Positions 25,461 to 33,971 of a DNA stretch of 64,000 bases are shown here, piece after piece. Source of the DNA: Allobosea sp. 67-29 (GTDB lineage Bacteria > Pseudomonadota > Alphaproteobacteria > Rhizobiales > Beijerinckiaceae). The notes below the pieces were generated by a model. That model saw only the letters and a list, made by a program, of their open reading frames with translations, made no database searches and was not told where the DNA came from. A program made the translations under genes and the position numbers. Positions within the stretch are counted from its first letter, which is position 1; each line of letters starts with the position of its first letter. The stretch lies in contig NZ_MKSQ01000026.1 in assembly GCF_001898115.1 (NCBI RefSeq), forward strand, positions 563,184-627,183, in the 5' to 3' direction.

Positions 25461-25597
25461 GCTTCCTCCGCGGCCTGCAAGGCCGCGCGGCAAGCCGGAA
25501 TGTTGCGAAGCGGGGCGCCGGATGGCGTGCCCGCTTTTTGCGTCTGCTCGCCGCTGCGTGAATTGACCGTGGGGCCGGGCGGGCTACAGTCGGGCGC

Positions 25598-26236
25598 ATG
25601 AGCATGCTTCGTATCAGCTCCGCCGTGCTGGCCCTGTCGCTGGCCGCCACTGGTGCCGGCGCGCAGCCGACGCCGCCGCAGCGACCGGGCTCCGTCGCGC
25701 CATCGGACAAGATGGACAATCCGTCCGAGCCATCGGCTCCTGCCGCGCGCACGCCCGCGGCAACGCTCGACCGGCTGTTCCAGCGCCTGCACGATGCGAC
25801 GTCCCCAGAAGAGGCGAAGGGCATCGCCAGCCTGATCCAGCGCCGTTGGGCACGCTCGGGCTCGGATACGGCGGATCTGCTGATGACCCGCGCGCAGCAG
25901 GCGCTGAAGTCGAAACAGACCGAGCTCGCCATCGAATTGCTCGATCGCGTCGTCAGCCTGCAGCCGGACTGGGCCGAGGCCTGGAACCAGCGGGCCAACG
26001 CGCTCTATATCGCCGGAGATCCGCTGCGCTCGATGGTCGACATCGGCGAAGCGCTGAAGCGGGAGCCGCGCCATTACGGCGCGATGATGGGCCTCGGCAT
26101 CATCCTGCGCCAGCAGGGCGACGACAAGGGGGCGATGATTGCCTTCCGCAGGGCGCTGGCTGTCTATCCGGAGCTGGATACGGCCAGGAAAGCCGTCGAT
26201 TCCCTGAGATACGAGGTCGACGGCCGCGAGATCTGA
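25598..26236 (+). CDS. exported tetratricopeptide-repeat protein
   Basis: A 212-residue protein with a Sec signal peptide (MSMLRISSAVLALSLAATGA, cleavage near GAQ). A Pro/Ser-rich linker (about 23-52) is followed by three or so TPR units (about 80-205), with W-A-E-A-W-N-Q-R-A-N and YGAMMGLGIILRQQGD being typical repeat cores. It probably works in the periplasm as a protein-protein adaptor. It is convergent with pyk, whose stop is 41 bases away. No further function can be read. Confidence 0.85.
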   Translation: MSMLRISSAVLALSLAATGAGAQPTPPQRPGSVAPSDKMDNPSEPSAPAARTPAATLDRLFQRLHDATSPEEAKGIASLIQRRWARSGSDTADLLMTRAQQALKSKQTELAIELLDRVVSLQPDWAEAWNQRANALYIAGDPLRSMVDIGEALKREPRHYGAMMGLGIILRQQGDDKGAMIAFRRALAVYPELDTARKAVDSLRYEVDGREI

Positions 26237-26248
26237 TCAGGTCCCGTC

Positions 26249-26268
26249 TGCCGGAATCGGCTCCGGCA
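26249..26268. terminator. hairpin between convergent TPR and pyk genes
   Basis: Stem TGCCGGA / TCCGGCA (26249-26255 with 26262-26268), 6-base loop, in the 40-base gap between two convergent genes. There is no T-tract on either side, so it is a weak candidate for a bidirectional terminator. Confidence 0.35.
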
Positions 26269-26276
26269 CGCCCGCC

Positions 26277-27716
26277 TCATGCCTTTGCGACATGTTCCTG
26301 CGCGACGAAGGCGATGCGGACCATGTTGGTCGCGCCGGGCGTACCGAAGGGCACGCCGGCGACGACGATCACGCGATCGCCAAGCTTGGCGTAGTGCTCG
26401 CGCACCGCGAACTTGCAGGCCCGGAACGCCATGTCGTCGGCATCGCTGGCGTCCTTGGTGACGATAGCGTGGACGCCCCAGACCAGGGTGAGGCGCCGCG
26501 CGGTCGCCCGGTTCGGCGTCAGCGCGATCACCGTCGAGTTCGGCCGCTCGCGCGCGATGCGGAAGGCGGTCGAGCCGGAGGAGGTCCAGGCGCAGATCGC
26601 CTTGAGGTTCAGGGTCTCGGCGATCTCGTGGGCGGCCTTGGCGATGGCGTCGGCGCCAGTGGCCTCCGGCTCGTTGCTCTGCGAATCGAGGATCGAGCGG
26701 TAGACCGCGTCGTTTTCGACCTCCTCGGCGATGCGGTTCATCATCGTCACCGCCTCGACCGGATACTGGCCGGCGGCGCTCTCGGCCGAGAGCATCACGG
26801 CGTCGGCGCCCTCGAAGACGGCGGTCGCGACGTCGGATACCTCCGCGCGGGTCGGCACCGGGCTGGTGATCATGCTCTCCAGCATCTGCGTCGCGACGAC
26901 GACCGGCTTGCCCTTGAGCCGGGCCATGCGGGTCAGGCGCTTCTGCGTGCCCGGCACCTTCTCCAACGGCATCTCGACGCCGAGATCGCCGCGCGCCACC
27001 ATGATCGCGTCGGAGGCGTCGATGATCTCCTCCATCCTCGTGACGGCCTGCGGCTTCTCGATCTTGGCCAGCGCCAGGGCCCGGCCGCGCACGATCTTGC
27101 GCAATTCCGCCATATCCTCCGGCCGCTGCACGAAGGACAGCGCGATCCAGTCGACGCCGACCTCGGCCGCGACCTCGGCATCGGCCCGGTCCTTCTCGGT
27201 CATCGCCGAGACGGCGATGGTGGTGTCGGGCAGGCTCACGCCCTTGCGCGAGGAGAGCCGCCCGCCGACCAGCACCTTGGTCACGGCCTGCTCCGGGCTC
27301 GCTTTCTCGACGACGAGGCGCAGCTTGCCGTCGTCGAGGATGAGATGATGGCCGGGCTCGAGCGCGCTCAGGATTTCGGGATGGGGGAGGTGGACGCGCT
27401 TGGCATCGCCCGGCGAAGGATCGGAATTGAGGACGAACCGGGCGCCCTTCTCAAGCATGGCACCGCCATCGCCGCCGAACTGGCCGACGCGCAGCTTCGG
27501 CCCCTGGAGATCGGCGAGAATGCCGACCGGCCTCCGGAACTTCGCTTCCAGCCCCCTCAGCATCGCGATCTTCTCGGCCAGGGTCTCGCGCTGGGTATGG
27601 CTCATATTGATGCGGAAGACGTCGACGCCGGCTTCGAAGAGCTTGGCGCACATCTCCTCCGTCGCGGAGGCGGGCCCCAGCGTGGCAATGATCTTGATCC
27701 GGCGTTCGCGCTTCAT
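26277..27716 (-). CDS. pyk: pyruvate kinase
   Basis: A 479-residue glycolytic enzyme converting phosphoenolpyruvate and ADP to pyruvate and ATP. ATG 27716 (MKRERRIKIIATLGPASATE) has GGGGGAAG upstream; the longer open frame is not conserved. Motifs seen are INMSH, ADLQGPKLRVG, the K-x-E signature region (ALAKIEKPQAVTRMEEII), MVARGDLGVEMPLEKVP and QMLESMI. Last gene of a leftward unit with glycerate 2-kinase and DUF1036. Confidence 0.97.
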   Translation of the reverse strand: MKRERRIKIIATLGPASATEEMCAKLFEAGVDVFRINMSHTQRETLAEKIAMLRGLEAKFRRPVGILADLQGPKLRVGQFGGDGGAMLEKGARFVLNSDPSPGDAKRVHLPHPEILSALEPGHHLILDDGKLRLVVEKASPEQAVTKVLVGGRLSSRKGVSLPDTTIAVSAMTEKDRADAEVAAEVGVDWIALSFVQRPEDMAELRKIVRGRALALAKIEKPQAVTRMEEIIDASDAIMVARGDLGVEMPLEKVPGTQKRLTRMARLKGKPVVVATQMLESMITSPVPTRAEVSDVATAVFEGADAVMLSAESAAGQYPVEAVTMMNRIAEEVENDAVYRSILDSQSNEPEATGADAIAKAAHEIAETLNLKAICAWTSSGSTAFRIARERPNSTVIALTPNRATARRLTLVWGVHAIVTKDASDADDMAFRACKFAVREHYAKLGDRVIVVAGVPFGTPGATNMVRIAFVAQEHVAKA

Positions 27717-27783
27717 CGTCTTCCCCCGCAGCCGGCCTCGCACCGGCGGCTGTTCTCTCGTTCTGCCTGGATCGACCCGGAAG

Positions 27784-28242
27784 TCAGGGTCGCGGCGGAG
27801 GCGGCGCCCCACCGGTGGTATCGGTGAGCTGGATGGTCCAGCTCTTCTGCTCACCCGTATCGACCTCGAAGAAGCCGGCGCGGTCGTAGCCGCGCGCCAG
27901 GCAGTCCTCGATACCGCGGATCGTGAATTCCTTGTTGCGCACGCACATGACGGATTTTCCCGTCCATTCGCCGCCCTTGTCGTAGTCGACGGCATGCACG
28001 TAGTAGTAGCGCGCGGCCAGCGTGCCGCGCAGCAGCGTCTCGCAGCCGCGCGGGCTGATGTTCCACCAGCCTTCCGTCGTCCAGCCCTGCGCGTCGCGGT
28101 AGCCGATGGCAACGCCCACGCGGCTGGAGGTCGTGTTGCACATGCGCAGGTCCGCCTTGGCCGGCGACGCCCCCAGAAGCAGGAAGGCGCCGCAGATTGC
28201 AGCGAGGCAGGCGCCCGTTCGAGGATATCCCGGCATTCTCAC
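27784..28242 (-). CDS. DUF1036 domain-containing exported protein
   Basis: A 152-residue secreted or periplasmic protein with signal peptide (residues 1-31, ending SPAKA) and a DUF1036 domain: LRMCNTTSSRVGVAIGYRD, GWWNISPRGCETLLRG, then YYYVHAVDYDKGGEWTG. It has four or more Cys that could form disulphides. The start overlaps the stop of the glycerate 2-kinase gene (ATGA), and pyk follows 67 bases later. Function unknown. Its place inside a central-carbon operon is odd, though the coupling is clear. Confidence 0.88.
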   Translation of the reverse strand: MRMPGYPRTGACLAAICGAFLLLGASPAKADLRMCNTTSSRVGVAIGYRDAQGWTTEGWWNISPRGCETLLRGTLAARYYYVHAVDYDKGGEWTGKSVMCVRNKEFTIRGIEDCLARGYDRAGFFEVDTGEQKSWTIQLTDTTGGAPPPPRP

Positions 28243-29543
28243 GGTTCGATCAGGATCACGCGGCAGTCGTTGACATTGGTCAGGGTTGGTCCCGGCTGCA
28301 GCAAATCGCCGAGCGCTTCGAAGAAGCCGGTCGAATCGTTGTCGGCGAGGGATCTGGCGGGATCAAGGCCGATCGCCGCGGCGCGCGTCAAGGTCTGGGG
28401 ATCGACGAGGGCGCCGGCCGGGTCGGTCGCCTCGCCGCCGCCGCCGTCGGTGCCGTCGGTATCGCCGGCAAGCGCGACGATGCCCGGCTCGCCCGCGAGC
28501 GCGATCGCGAGGGCCAGCGCGTATTCCTGGCTCGGCCCGCCGCGGCCGGAGCCACGAAGCGTCACGGTCAGCTCGCCGCCGGACAGGATGGCGGCCCGGC
28601 GGCCCTCCTGCTTCAGCCGCCTCGCCATCTCCGCGTGAGCCGCCGCGATCTCGCGCGCCTCGCCCTGGAGGTCAGGCCCGAGGTCGATCACCGCGTAGCC
28701 GGCTTCCTCGGCCGTCGCGCGGGCGGCGGCGAGCGCGTCCGCGGGGCGGGCGATGATCCGGTAGGTGCCGTGGGCAAAGGCGGGGTGGCCGGGCTTGGGG
28801 GTCTCGCTGGCATCGTCGTCGAGCAGGGCGCGAGCAGCCGGCGGCAGGTCCAGCCGATAGCGGGCGACGATCGCGCGGGCATCCGCCATGGTGCTCGGAT
28901 CGGGCACGGTGGGGCCGGATGCGATCGCGGCCGGATCGTCGCCCGGCACATCCGATATCGCCAGCGTGACGAATGGCGCCGGAGCGGCGGCGAGCGCAAG
29001 CCGCCCCCCCTTGATCCGCGACAGCCGCTTGCGGACGATGTTCATCTCGCCGATCGGCGCGCCGGAGCGCAGCAGCGCCCTGGTCACGGCCTGCTTCTCG
29101 GCGAGCGTCAGCCGGCCGGCCGGCGCCACCCAGTTGGCCGACCCCCCGCCCGACAGGAGCACCAGGACGAGGTCATCCACCGTTGCGGAGGCCGCAAGCT
29201 CGAGCGCGCGAGCGGCGCTGGCGACGCTGCCCGCGTCGGGCACGGGGTGCCCGGCCGCAACCATCGGAATCTGCCGCGTGGGGGCGGTGTAGCCGTGCCG
29301 GGCCACCGCATGGCCGACGAGCCGGTCCGGTTCGAGGCCGCCGTCGAGATAATGCGCCTCGGCCAGCGCCGTCATGCTGCCGGCGGCCTTGCCGGCCGCG
29401 AGCAGGATCAACCGGCCGCGCCCAGGCGCGGCCGGCAGGTGCGGCAACAGGCAGCCGGCCGGATGAGCGCGCGCCACGGCCGCGTCGTAGACGGTCCGCG
29501 CCGTCGCGCGCAGCTTCTGGATTTCGTCGGTTGATCGCCGCAC
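28239..29543 (-). CDS. glycerate 2-kinase (type II, DUF4147/MOFRL)
   Basis: A 434-residue kinase forming 2-phosphoglycerate from glycerate, related to TtuD and GckA. The DUF4147 N-domain contains ILLAAGKAAGSM, LVLLSGGGSANW and EMNIVRKRLSRIKGGRLA; the MOFRL C-domain contains LSGGELTVTLRGSGRGGPSQ, GDTDGTDGGGGEATDPAGA and LADNDSTGFFEALGDLL (each seen in pieces). It is the first gene of the leftward unit and its product would feed enolase and then pyruvate kinase encoded in the same unit. Confidence 0.93.
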   Translation of the reverse strand: MRRSTDEIQKLRATARTVYDAAVARAHPAGCLLPHLPAAPGRGRLILLAAGKAAGSMTALAEAHYLDGGLEPDRLVGHAVARHGYTAPTRQIPMVAAGHPVPDAGSVASAARALELAASATVDDLVLVLLSGGGSANWVAPAGRLTLAEKQAVTRALLRSGAPIGEMNIVRKRLSRIKGGRLALAAAPAPFVTLAISDVPGDDPAAIASGPTVPDPSTMADARAIVARYRLDLPPAARALLDDDASETPKPGHPAFAHGTYRIIARPADALAAARATAEEAGYAVIDLGPDLQGEAREIAAAHAEMARRLKQEGRRAAILSGGELTVTLRGSGRGGPSQEYALALAIALAGEPGIVALAGDTDGTDGGGGEATDPAGALVDPQTLTRAAAIGLDPARSLADNDSTGFFEALGDLLQPGPTLTNVNDCRVILIEP

Positions 29544-29774
29544 GCCGCGTCCCGCCCTTTTGCCGCAGCTTGAAACGCGGCCGTTTCGACCGAGTCTTAG
29601 GCCGTGAGCGGCTGCACGTCATCCATCTTTTGGCGATTTAATCATACTTTTTAGCAGCGCTGCGACATCGCAACTGTTGAGGATGGGCAGGCGGAGGACG
29701 ATCCGGCTTGACGTCCGGCCCCCATCCGCGCGAACGCTGCCGGCCGCATTTTTCGGTTCCCGGAAGGATATGAA

Positions 29775-30017
29775 ATGGACGATCCGGTTCAGGGCGATCA
29801 GCTCAAGAGCATCGTCGAGCGCATCGAACGGCTCGAGGAAGAGAAGAAGACGATCGCCGACGACATCAAGGAGGTCTACGCCGAGGCCAAGGGCAACGGC
29901 TACGACGTCAAGGTGCTGCGCAAGGTGGTGGCCCTGCGCAAGCGCGACCTCGACGAACGCAAGGAGGAGGAGGCAATCCTCGACCTCTATCTGCAGGCGG
30001 TCGGCGAGACGGCCTGA
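29775..30017 (+). CDS. gapR: GapR-family DNA-binding protein (DUF2312)
   Basis: An 80-residue nucleoid-associated protein. The sequence QLKSIVERIERLEEEKKTIA, then DIKEVYAEAKGNGYDVKVLR and VVALRKRDLDERKEEEAILD LYLQ, matches DUF2312, the family of Caulobacter GapR, which clamps overtwisted AT-rich DNA and stimulates topoisomerases. The helical coiled-coil form and the basic patch (K-x-V-L-R-K-V-V-x-L-R-K-R) are conserved. GGAAGG lies upstream of ATG 29775. Monocistronic. Naming by family homology. Confidence 0.9.
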   Translation: MDDPVQGDQLKSIVERIERLEEEKKTIADDIKEVYAEAKGNGYDVKVLRKVVALRKRDLDERKEEEAILDLYLQAVGETA

Positions 30018-30046
30018 ACGGCCGCCTCCCGCGTTTCACCATCCCG

Positions 30047-31939
30047 TCACGGCGCCGCCTGTTCCGGCGCCGCTGGCACCGGTGCCGTAGCAGCAGGCAC
30101 GGTCTCGCTGCGTCTTGGCCACTGCATCGCGACCACAGCCACCGCCAGGGCCAACCCGAGCAGATCGGTCAGCAACCCCGGCTTGATCAGGCTGAAGGCC
30201 GCGCCCACCAGCATGATCCGTTCGATCAGCGTCGCGCGGGCGATCAGGAAGCCGTGCAGCCCCGCCGCCAGCAACAGCGCGCCCGAGGTCGCGGACACCG
30301 CGGTGACGATCACCTTGGGCCAGTCGCCGATCATCAGCAGCGCCGGCTCGTAGGCGAACATGAAGGGCACGATGAAGCCGGCCGCGCCGATCTTCACCGA
30401 GGCCCAGCCGGTTTCCCACAGATCCGATTTCGCGATGCCGGCGGCGGCATAGACCGCCAGCGCGACCGGCGGCGTGATCGCCGAGAGGATGGCGAAGTAG
30501 AGCGCGAACAGATGCGCCGCCGGCGGGATCACGCCGAGCTTGACCAATGCCGGTACCAGCAGCGCGGTCATGATGATGTAGGCCGGCGTCGTCGGCATCC
30601 CCATGCCGAGCAGGATGCCGGCGCACATCGTCAGCAGCAGCGCCAGGAAGAGTGCCTGATCGGCGAGATTGACCACGAGCTGGGTGAACACGATCCCGGC
30701 GCCGGTCAGGGAGATCGCTCCGATCACGATGCCGGCGCAGGCACAGGCCAGCGCCACGGCGATCGTCCCCTTCGCACCGTCGATCAGGGCGCCGATCAGG
30801 TTGGCGAAGGTGACGTTGCCGCGCGAGCTGGCCCGCAGTGCCGCGACCGGGAAGCAGGCCGCCGTGCCCGCGAGCGCGGCAAGCGGCGCGCTGTATCCGC
30901 TGTAGATGACCAGCAGGATCACCACCACGGGAATGAACAGGTGGCCCTGCTCGCGCAGCACCGCTCCCAGCCGCGGCAGCTCCGAGCGCGGCAGTCCGGC
31001 CAGGCCGAGCCGCCGCGCCTCGAAATGCACCGCGCCGAAGCAGGCGACGTAGAACAGCAGCGCCGGAAGCAGCGCCCAGATCGTCACCTGGGCATAGGAA
31101 ACGCCGAGGAACTCGGCCATGACGAAGGCGGCGGCGCCCATGATCGGCGGCATGATCTGCCCGCCGGTCGAGGCCACGGATTCGACGCCTCCGGCGAAGG
31201 CCGGACGGAAGCCGGTGCGCTTCATCAGCGGGATGGTCATCGTTCCGGTGACCATGACGTTGGCGACGGCGCTGCCCGAGATGGTGCCGAACAGGCTCGA
31301 CGAGATGACTGCGACCTTGCCGGGACCGCCTGCGCTGGCGCCGGCCACGCTGGTGGCGAAGTCCATGAACAGCCGCCCCGATCCCGTTCGCTCGACGAAG
31401 GCACCGAACAGCACGAAGATCATGACATAGCCGGCCGAGACCGAGAGCGGGATGCCGAAGATGCCTTCGGTGGTCATGAACAGCTGGTCGAGCAGGCGCA
31501 TCGGTTCGACGCGCGCGATGAAGATCGCATAGACCAGCGCGACCGCCGCCGTGATCGGCAATGCGAGCCCGATGACGCGCCGCGTCGCCTCGAGCACGAC
31601 CACGATCAGGAGGCAGCCGAAGACGATGTCCGGCGTCGTCAGATCGTCCACGTAATAGATGCGGTTGACCAGGTAGTCGTAGTTCAGGAACAGGTAGAGG
31701 ATCGGCGCGGCGCCCAGGACCGCCCAGGCATAGTCGAGCCAGCCGGGCTTCTGCCCCTCCCCCTTCGGACCGCAGAAGATCAGGAATGTCAGGGCCAGAG
31801 CGAAGAGCAGATGCGTTCCGCGGAACAGCACGGCCTCCGGTGGTCCGGCCAGAATGACCCATATGTGATAGAGCGACATGGCAATCGCGAGACAGGCGAT
31901 CAGCCAGGCGCTGACGGACATCGATTTCAGGCGCTGCAC
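30047..31939 (-). CDS. TAXI-type TRAP transporter permease, fused DctQ-DctM (4TM/12TM)
   Basis: A 630-residue inner-membrane protein with at least 14 hydrophobic segments. It joins the small (DctQ) and large (DctM) subunits of a tripartite ATP-independent transporter. GTG 31939 is chosen because GGGAGG lies 6 bases upstream; the first ATG (31984) and the later ATG 31921 lack such a site. Family sequences include FMDFATSVAGASAGGPGKVA, SSLFGTISGSAVANVMVTG, FAGGVESVASTGGQIMPPIMG and MGMPTTPAYI (in parts). It works with the TAXI solute-binding gene 125 bases upstream on the same strand, using the ion gradient for uptake. Confidence 0.93.
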   Translation of the reverse strand: MQRLKSMSVSAWLIACLAIAMSLYHIWVILAGPPEAVLFRGTHLLFALALTFLIFCGPKGEGQKPGWLDYAWAVLGAAPILYLFLNYDYLVNRIYYVDDLTTPDIVFGCLLIVVVLEATRRVIGLALPITAAVALVYAIFIARVEPMRLLDQLFMTTEGIFGIPLSVSAGYVMIFVLFGAFVERTGSGRLFMDFATSVAGASAGGPGKVAVISSSLFGTISGSAVANVMVTGTMTIPLMKRTGFRPAFAGGVESVASTGGQIMPPIMGAAAFVMAEFLGVSYAQVTIWALLPALLFYVACFGAVHFEARRLGLAGLPRSELPRLGAVLREQGHLFIPVVVILLVIYSGYSAPLAALAGTAACFPVAALRASSRGNVTFANLIGALIDGAKGTIAVALACACAGIVIGAISLTGAGIVFTQLVVNLADQALFLALLLTMCAGILLGMGMPTTPAYIIMTALLVPALVKLGVIPPAAHLFALYFAILSAITPPVALAVYAAAGIAKSDLWETGWASVKIGAAGFIVPFMFAYEPALLMIGDWPKVIVTAVSATSGALLLAAGLHGFLIARATLIERIMLVGAAFSLIKPGLLTDLLGLALAVAVVAMQWPRRSETVPAATAPVPAAPEQAAP

Positions 31940-32064
31940 CGGCGGCCTCCCGCTAGAGGAAACGCCCGGACCACCAGCCCGCACCCGGCGGGGCGCATGG
32001 CAATCCAGGCTCGATCAGGACCGAAGGCGCGCCGGATCGCTCCGGCGCGCCGGTTGGTACGATC

Positions 32065-33015
32065 TCAGTGGCTGGCGACGGTGATGCCCTTCTCCTTGTA
32101 GAAGCGTGCCGCTCCCGGGTGGAACGGCACTCCGATATCCTCCGCCATGACCTGCGGCGTGAGGCCGGCTACCGCCTTGCTCGTCGCGGTCAGGGCCGGG
32201 ACGTTGTCGGCGATCGCCTTTGTCATGGCATAGACCTGGTCGGCCGGAAGCTTGCAGGAGGCGACGATGTGGGTGGCATAACCGATCACCTTCACGTCCT
32301 TGTCCTGCTTGGGATAGGTCCCCTTCGGCACGGTGACCAGCGTATAGCCGGGGTTGAGCTTCTTCATCCCGGCGAGATCGTCGGAGAGGTCGAGCAGCCG
32401 GACGTCCCGGGCCGAGGCGAGGTCCATCACCGCGCCCGAGGGGATCGCCGTCCCGAGCGAGAAGGCCTGGGCCTGTCCGTCCTGCATCTGCTGCACCGAG
32501 TCGGTGTAGGAGACGAAGGAGACCTTGACGTCGCTGTAGCTCAGCCCGTTGACCTTCAGCAGCTGGCCGGTGATCAGCTCGCCGGTGTTGCCACGCGGCT
32601 GGGTGGTGATGGCCTTGCCCTTCAGATCCTTGGCCGACTTGATGTCGGAATCCGCCGGGACCAGCATCTGGAAATATTGCGGGTAGAGCGTGGCGACGTT
32701 GCAGATGTCGGTCTGCTTCTTCGGGAAGGGCGGGTTTCCGGCCAGTCCGTCGACGGTCGAGATCGAGTTGCCGAAGCCGATCTCGGCCTTGCCGGCGTCG
32801 ATGGCGCGGACATTGGCGATGCCGGCTCCGGGCAGCGACTGGATCTTGATCCCCGGAACGGCCTTCTCCCACATGTCCTTGAGCTGTCCCCCCAGCGGGA
32901 CCCAGACGCCGCCTTGCGGGCCGGTCATCAGGCGCAGTTCCTGCGCGCCGGCCGCGGCGGGCAGCAGCAGCGCGCCGGCGAGCAGGGCATAGCGAAGCTT
33001 GTCTTTGGTGATCAT
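32065..33015 (-). CDS. TAXI-family TRAP transporter solute-binding protein
   Basis: A 316-residue periplasmic protein. ATG 33015 has GGAGGAG about 9 bases upstream and gives a clear Sec signal (MITKDKLRYALLAGALLLPA, cleavage after GAQ). The family core is visible: GPQGGVWVPLGGQLKDMWEK, then IGFGNSISTVDGLAG, QPRGNTGELITGQLL and AKDLKGKAI. It captures the ligand (often an organic acid or amino acid) for the TRAP permease encoded next. Ligand not readable. Confidence 0.92.
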   Translation of the reverse strand: MITKDKLRYALLAGALLLPAAAGAQELRLMTGPQGGVWVPLGGQLKDMWEKAVPGIKIQSLPGAGIANVRAIDAGKAEIGFGNSISTVDGLAGNPPFPKKQTDICNVATLYPQYFQMLVPADSDIKSAKDLKGKAITTQPRGNTGELITGQLLKVNGLSYSDVKVSFVSYTDSVQQMQDGQAQAFSLGTAIPSGAVMDLASARDVRLLDLSDDLAGMKKLNPGYTLVTVPKGTYPKQDKDVKVIGYATHIVASCKLPADQVYAMTKAIADNVPALTATSKAVAGLTPQVMAEDIGVPFHPGAARFYKEKGITVASH

Positions 33016-33201
33016 GCGGCTCGTCTCCTCCAGGATTCGGGACGGCGCCGTGTCGTTGGTTGCACGGCGCTCGCGAAAGCGGCCCGGGGCCGATGGCACC
33101 CGCAGCCGGACGCGCCTAAGCTACCGGTCAAACCCTGCGTTGCAAGACGATAGTTTTCGCACGATGCCGGACCGGGGCCGGTCGAGCGGACGAGGCGCAC
33201 G

Positions 33202-33235
33202 AAAAAAGCCCCGCGCGGACCGGCCGCGCGGGGCT
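33202..33235 (-). terminator. rho-independent terminator of azoR
   Basis: Perfect 12-bp stem AGCCCCGCGCGG / CCGCGCGGGGCT with 5-base loop, followed on the minus strand by a run of six T. It lies 20 bases after the azoreductase stop. Confidence 0.88.
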
Positions 33236-33254
33236 CCATTGCCGGTGGCTGGCC

Positions 33255-33860
33255 TCAGGCGACGGCGGCCAGTTCTGCATTGGCGTTGCGGATCGCCTCC
33301 TCGCGCGCCTCGGGGCCGAAGCCGAGCTTCTCGGCCCGGATGAACGTGACGTCCGTGATGCCGACGAAGCTCAGGAGCGTGCGCAGATGCGGCTCCTGCG
33401 AATCCATGACCTGCGCCGGGCCGCTGCTGTAGAGCCCGCCGCGGCTCTCGACCACGATGGCGCGCTTGCCCTTGAGCAGGCCCTCCGGGCCGGTCTCGCT
33501 GTAGCGGAAGGTCAGCCCGGCCCTCAGCACGTAGTCGAACCAGCTCTTCAGCGTCGTCGGGATGCCGAAATTGTACATCGGCGCGCCGATCACCAGGGTA
33601 TCGGCCGCCTTCAGCTCCTCGATCAGCGCCGCCGAGAGCGCCAGCGCGTCGCGCTGCGCCGGGCTGTTGGCTTCGCCGCCGCGCAGCGCGGCCGTGGTCT
33701 CGGTGGTGAGATGCGGGATCGGATCGGCGTTCAGGTCGCGCTCGACGATATGGACCCCCGGATTCTGGCGGCGCAGATGGTCGACGGTGGTCTGAACCAG
33801 CTGCCGCGAGATGGAGGCGGGGCCGGAGGTGCTGCTGTTGAGGACGAGGGCTGTGGCCAT
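33255..33860 (-). CDS. azoR: FMN-dependent NADH:azo/quinone oxidoreductase
   Basis: A 201-residue flavodoxin-like enzyme of the AzoR family that reduces quinones and azo compounds, protecting against thiol and quinone stress. The start MATALVLNSSTSGPASISRQ holds the phosphate-binding loop, and P-M-Y-N-F-G-I-P-T-T-L-K-S-W-F-D-Y with R-x-G-x-T-F-R-Y is the flavin site signature; a further segment is AIVVESRGGLYSSGPAQ. It diverges from a LysR gene across a 111-base shared region, the classic arrangement for local control. Confidence 0.94.
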   Translation of the reverse strand: MATALVLNSSTSGPASISRQLVQTTVDHLRRQNPGVHIVERDLNADPIPHLTTETTAALRGGEANSPAQRDALALSAALIEELKAADTLVIGAPMYNFGIPTTLKSWFDYVLRAGLTFRYSETGPEGLLKGKRAIVVESRGGLYSSGPAQVMDSQEPHLRTLLSFVGITDVTFIRAEKLGFGPEAREEAIRNANAELAAVA

Positions 33861-33903
33861 GACGGTGTTTCCAATGGGAACGATTTCGATGGCCAGGAAG
33901 ATA

Positions 33904-33956
33904 GTGGTTCACGAATTGCACCAGAACACGCATAATCCGAACCACACTGTTGCACC
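33904..33956. promoter_or_regulatory. candidate LysR operator between azoR and lysR-type gene
   Basis: Inverted repeat GTGGTTC (33904-33910) and GAACCAC (33939-33945) 28 bases apart, plus a direct repeat TTGCACC (33917-33923 and 33950-33956), all in the divergent 111-base gap. The regulator probably controls azoR and itself from here. Confidence 0.5.
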
Positions 33957-33971
33957 CTAAGGAACACTCGC

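Noticed and set aside
30036..31862. A 608-codon minus-strand frame, shifted against the TRAP permease.
   Set aside because: Low-complexity Arg/Gly/Asp-rich shadow of the fused DctQM gene, which has clear membrane segments.
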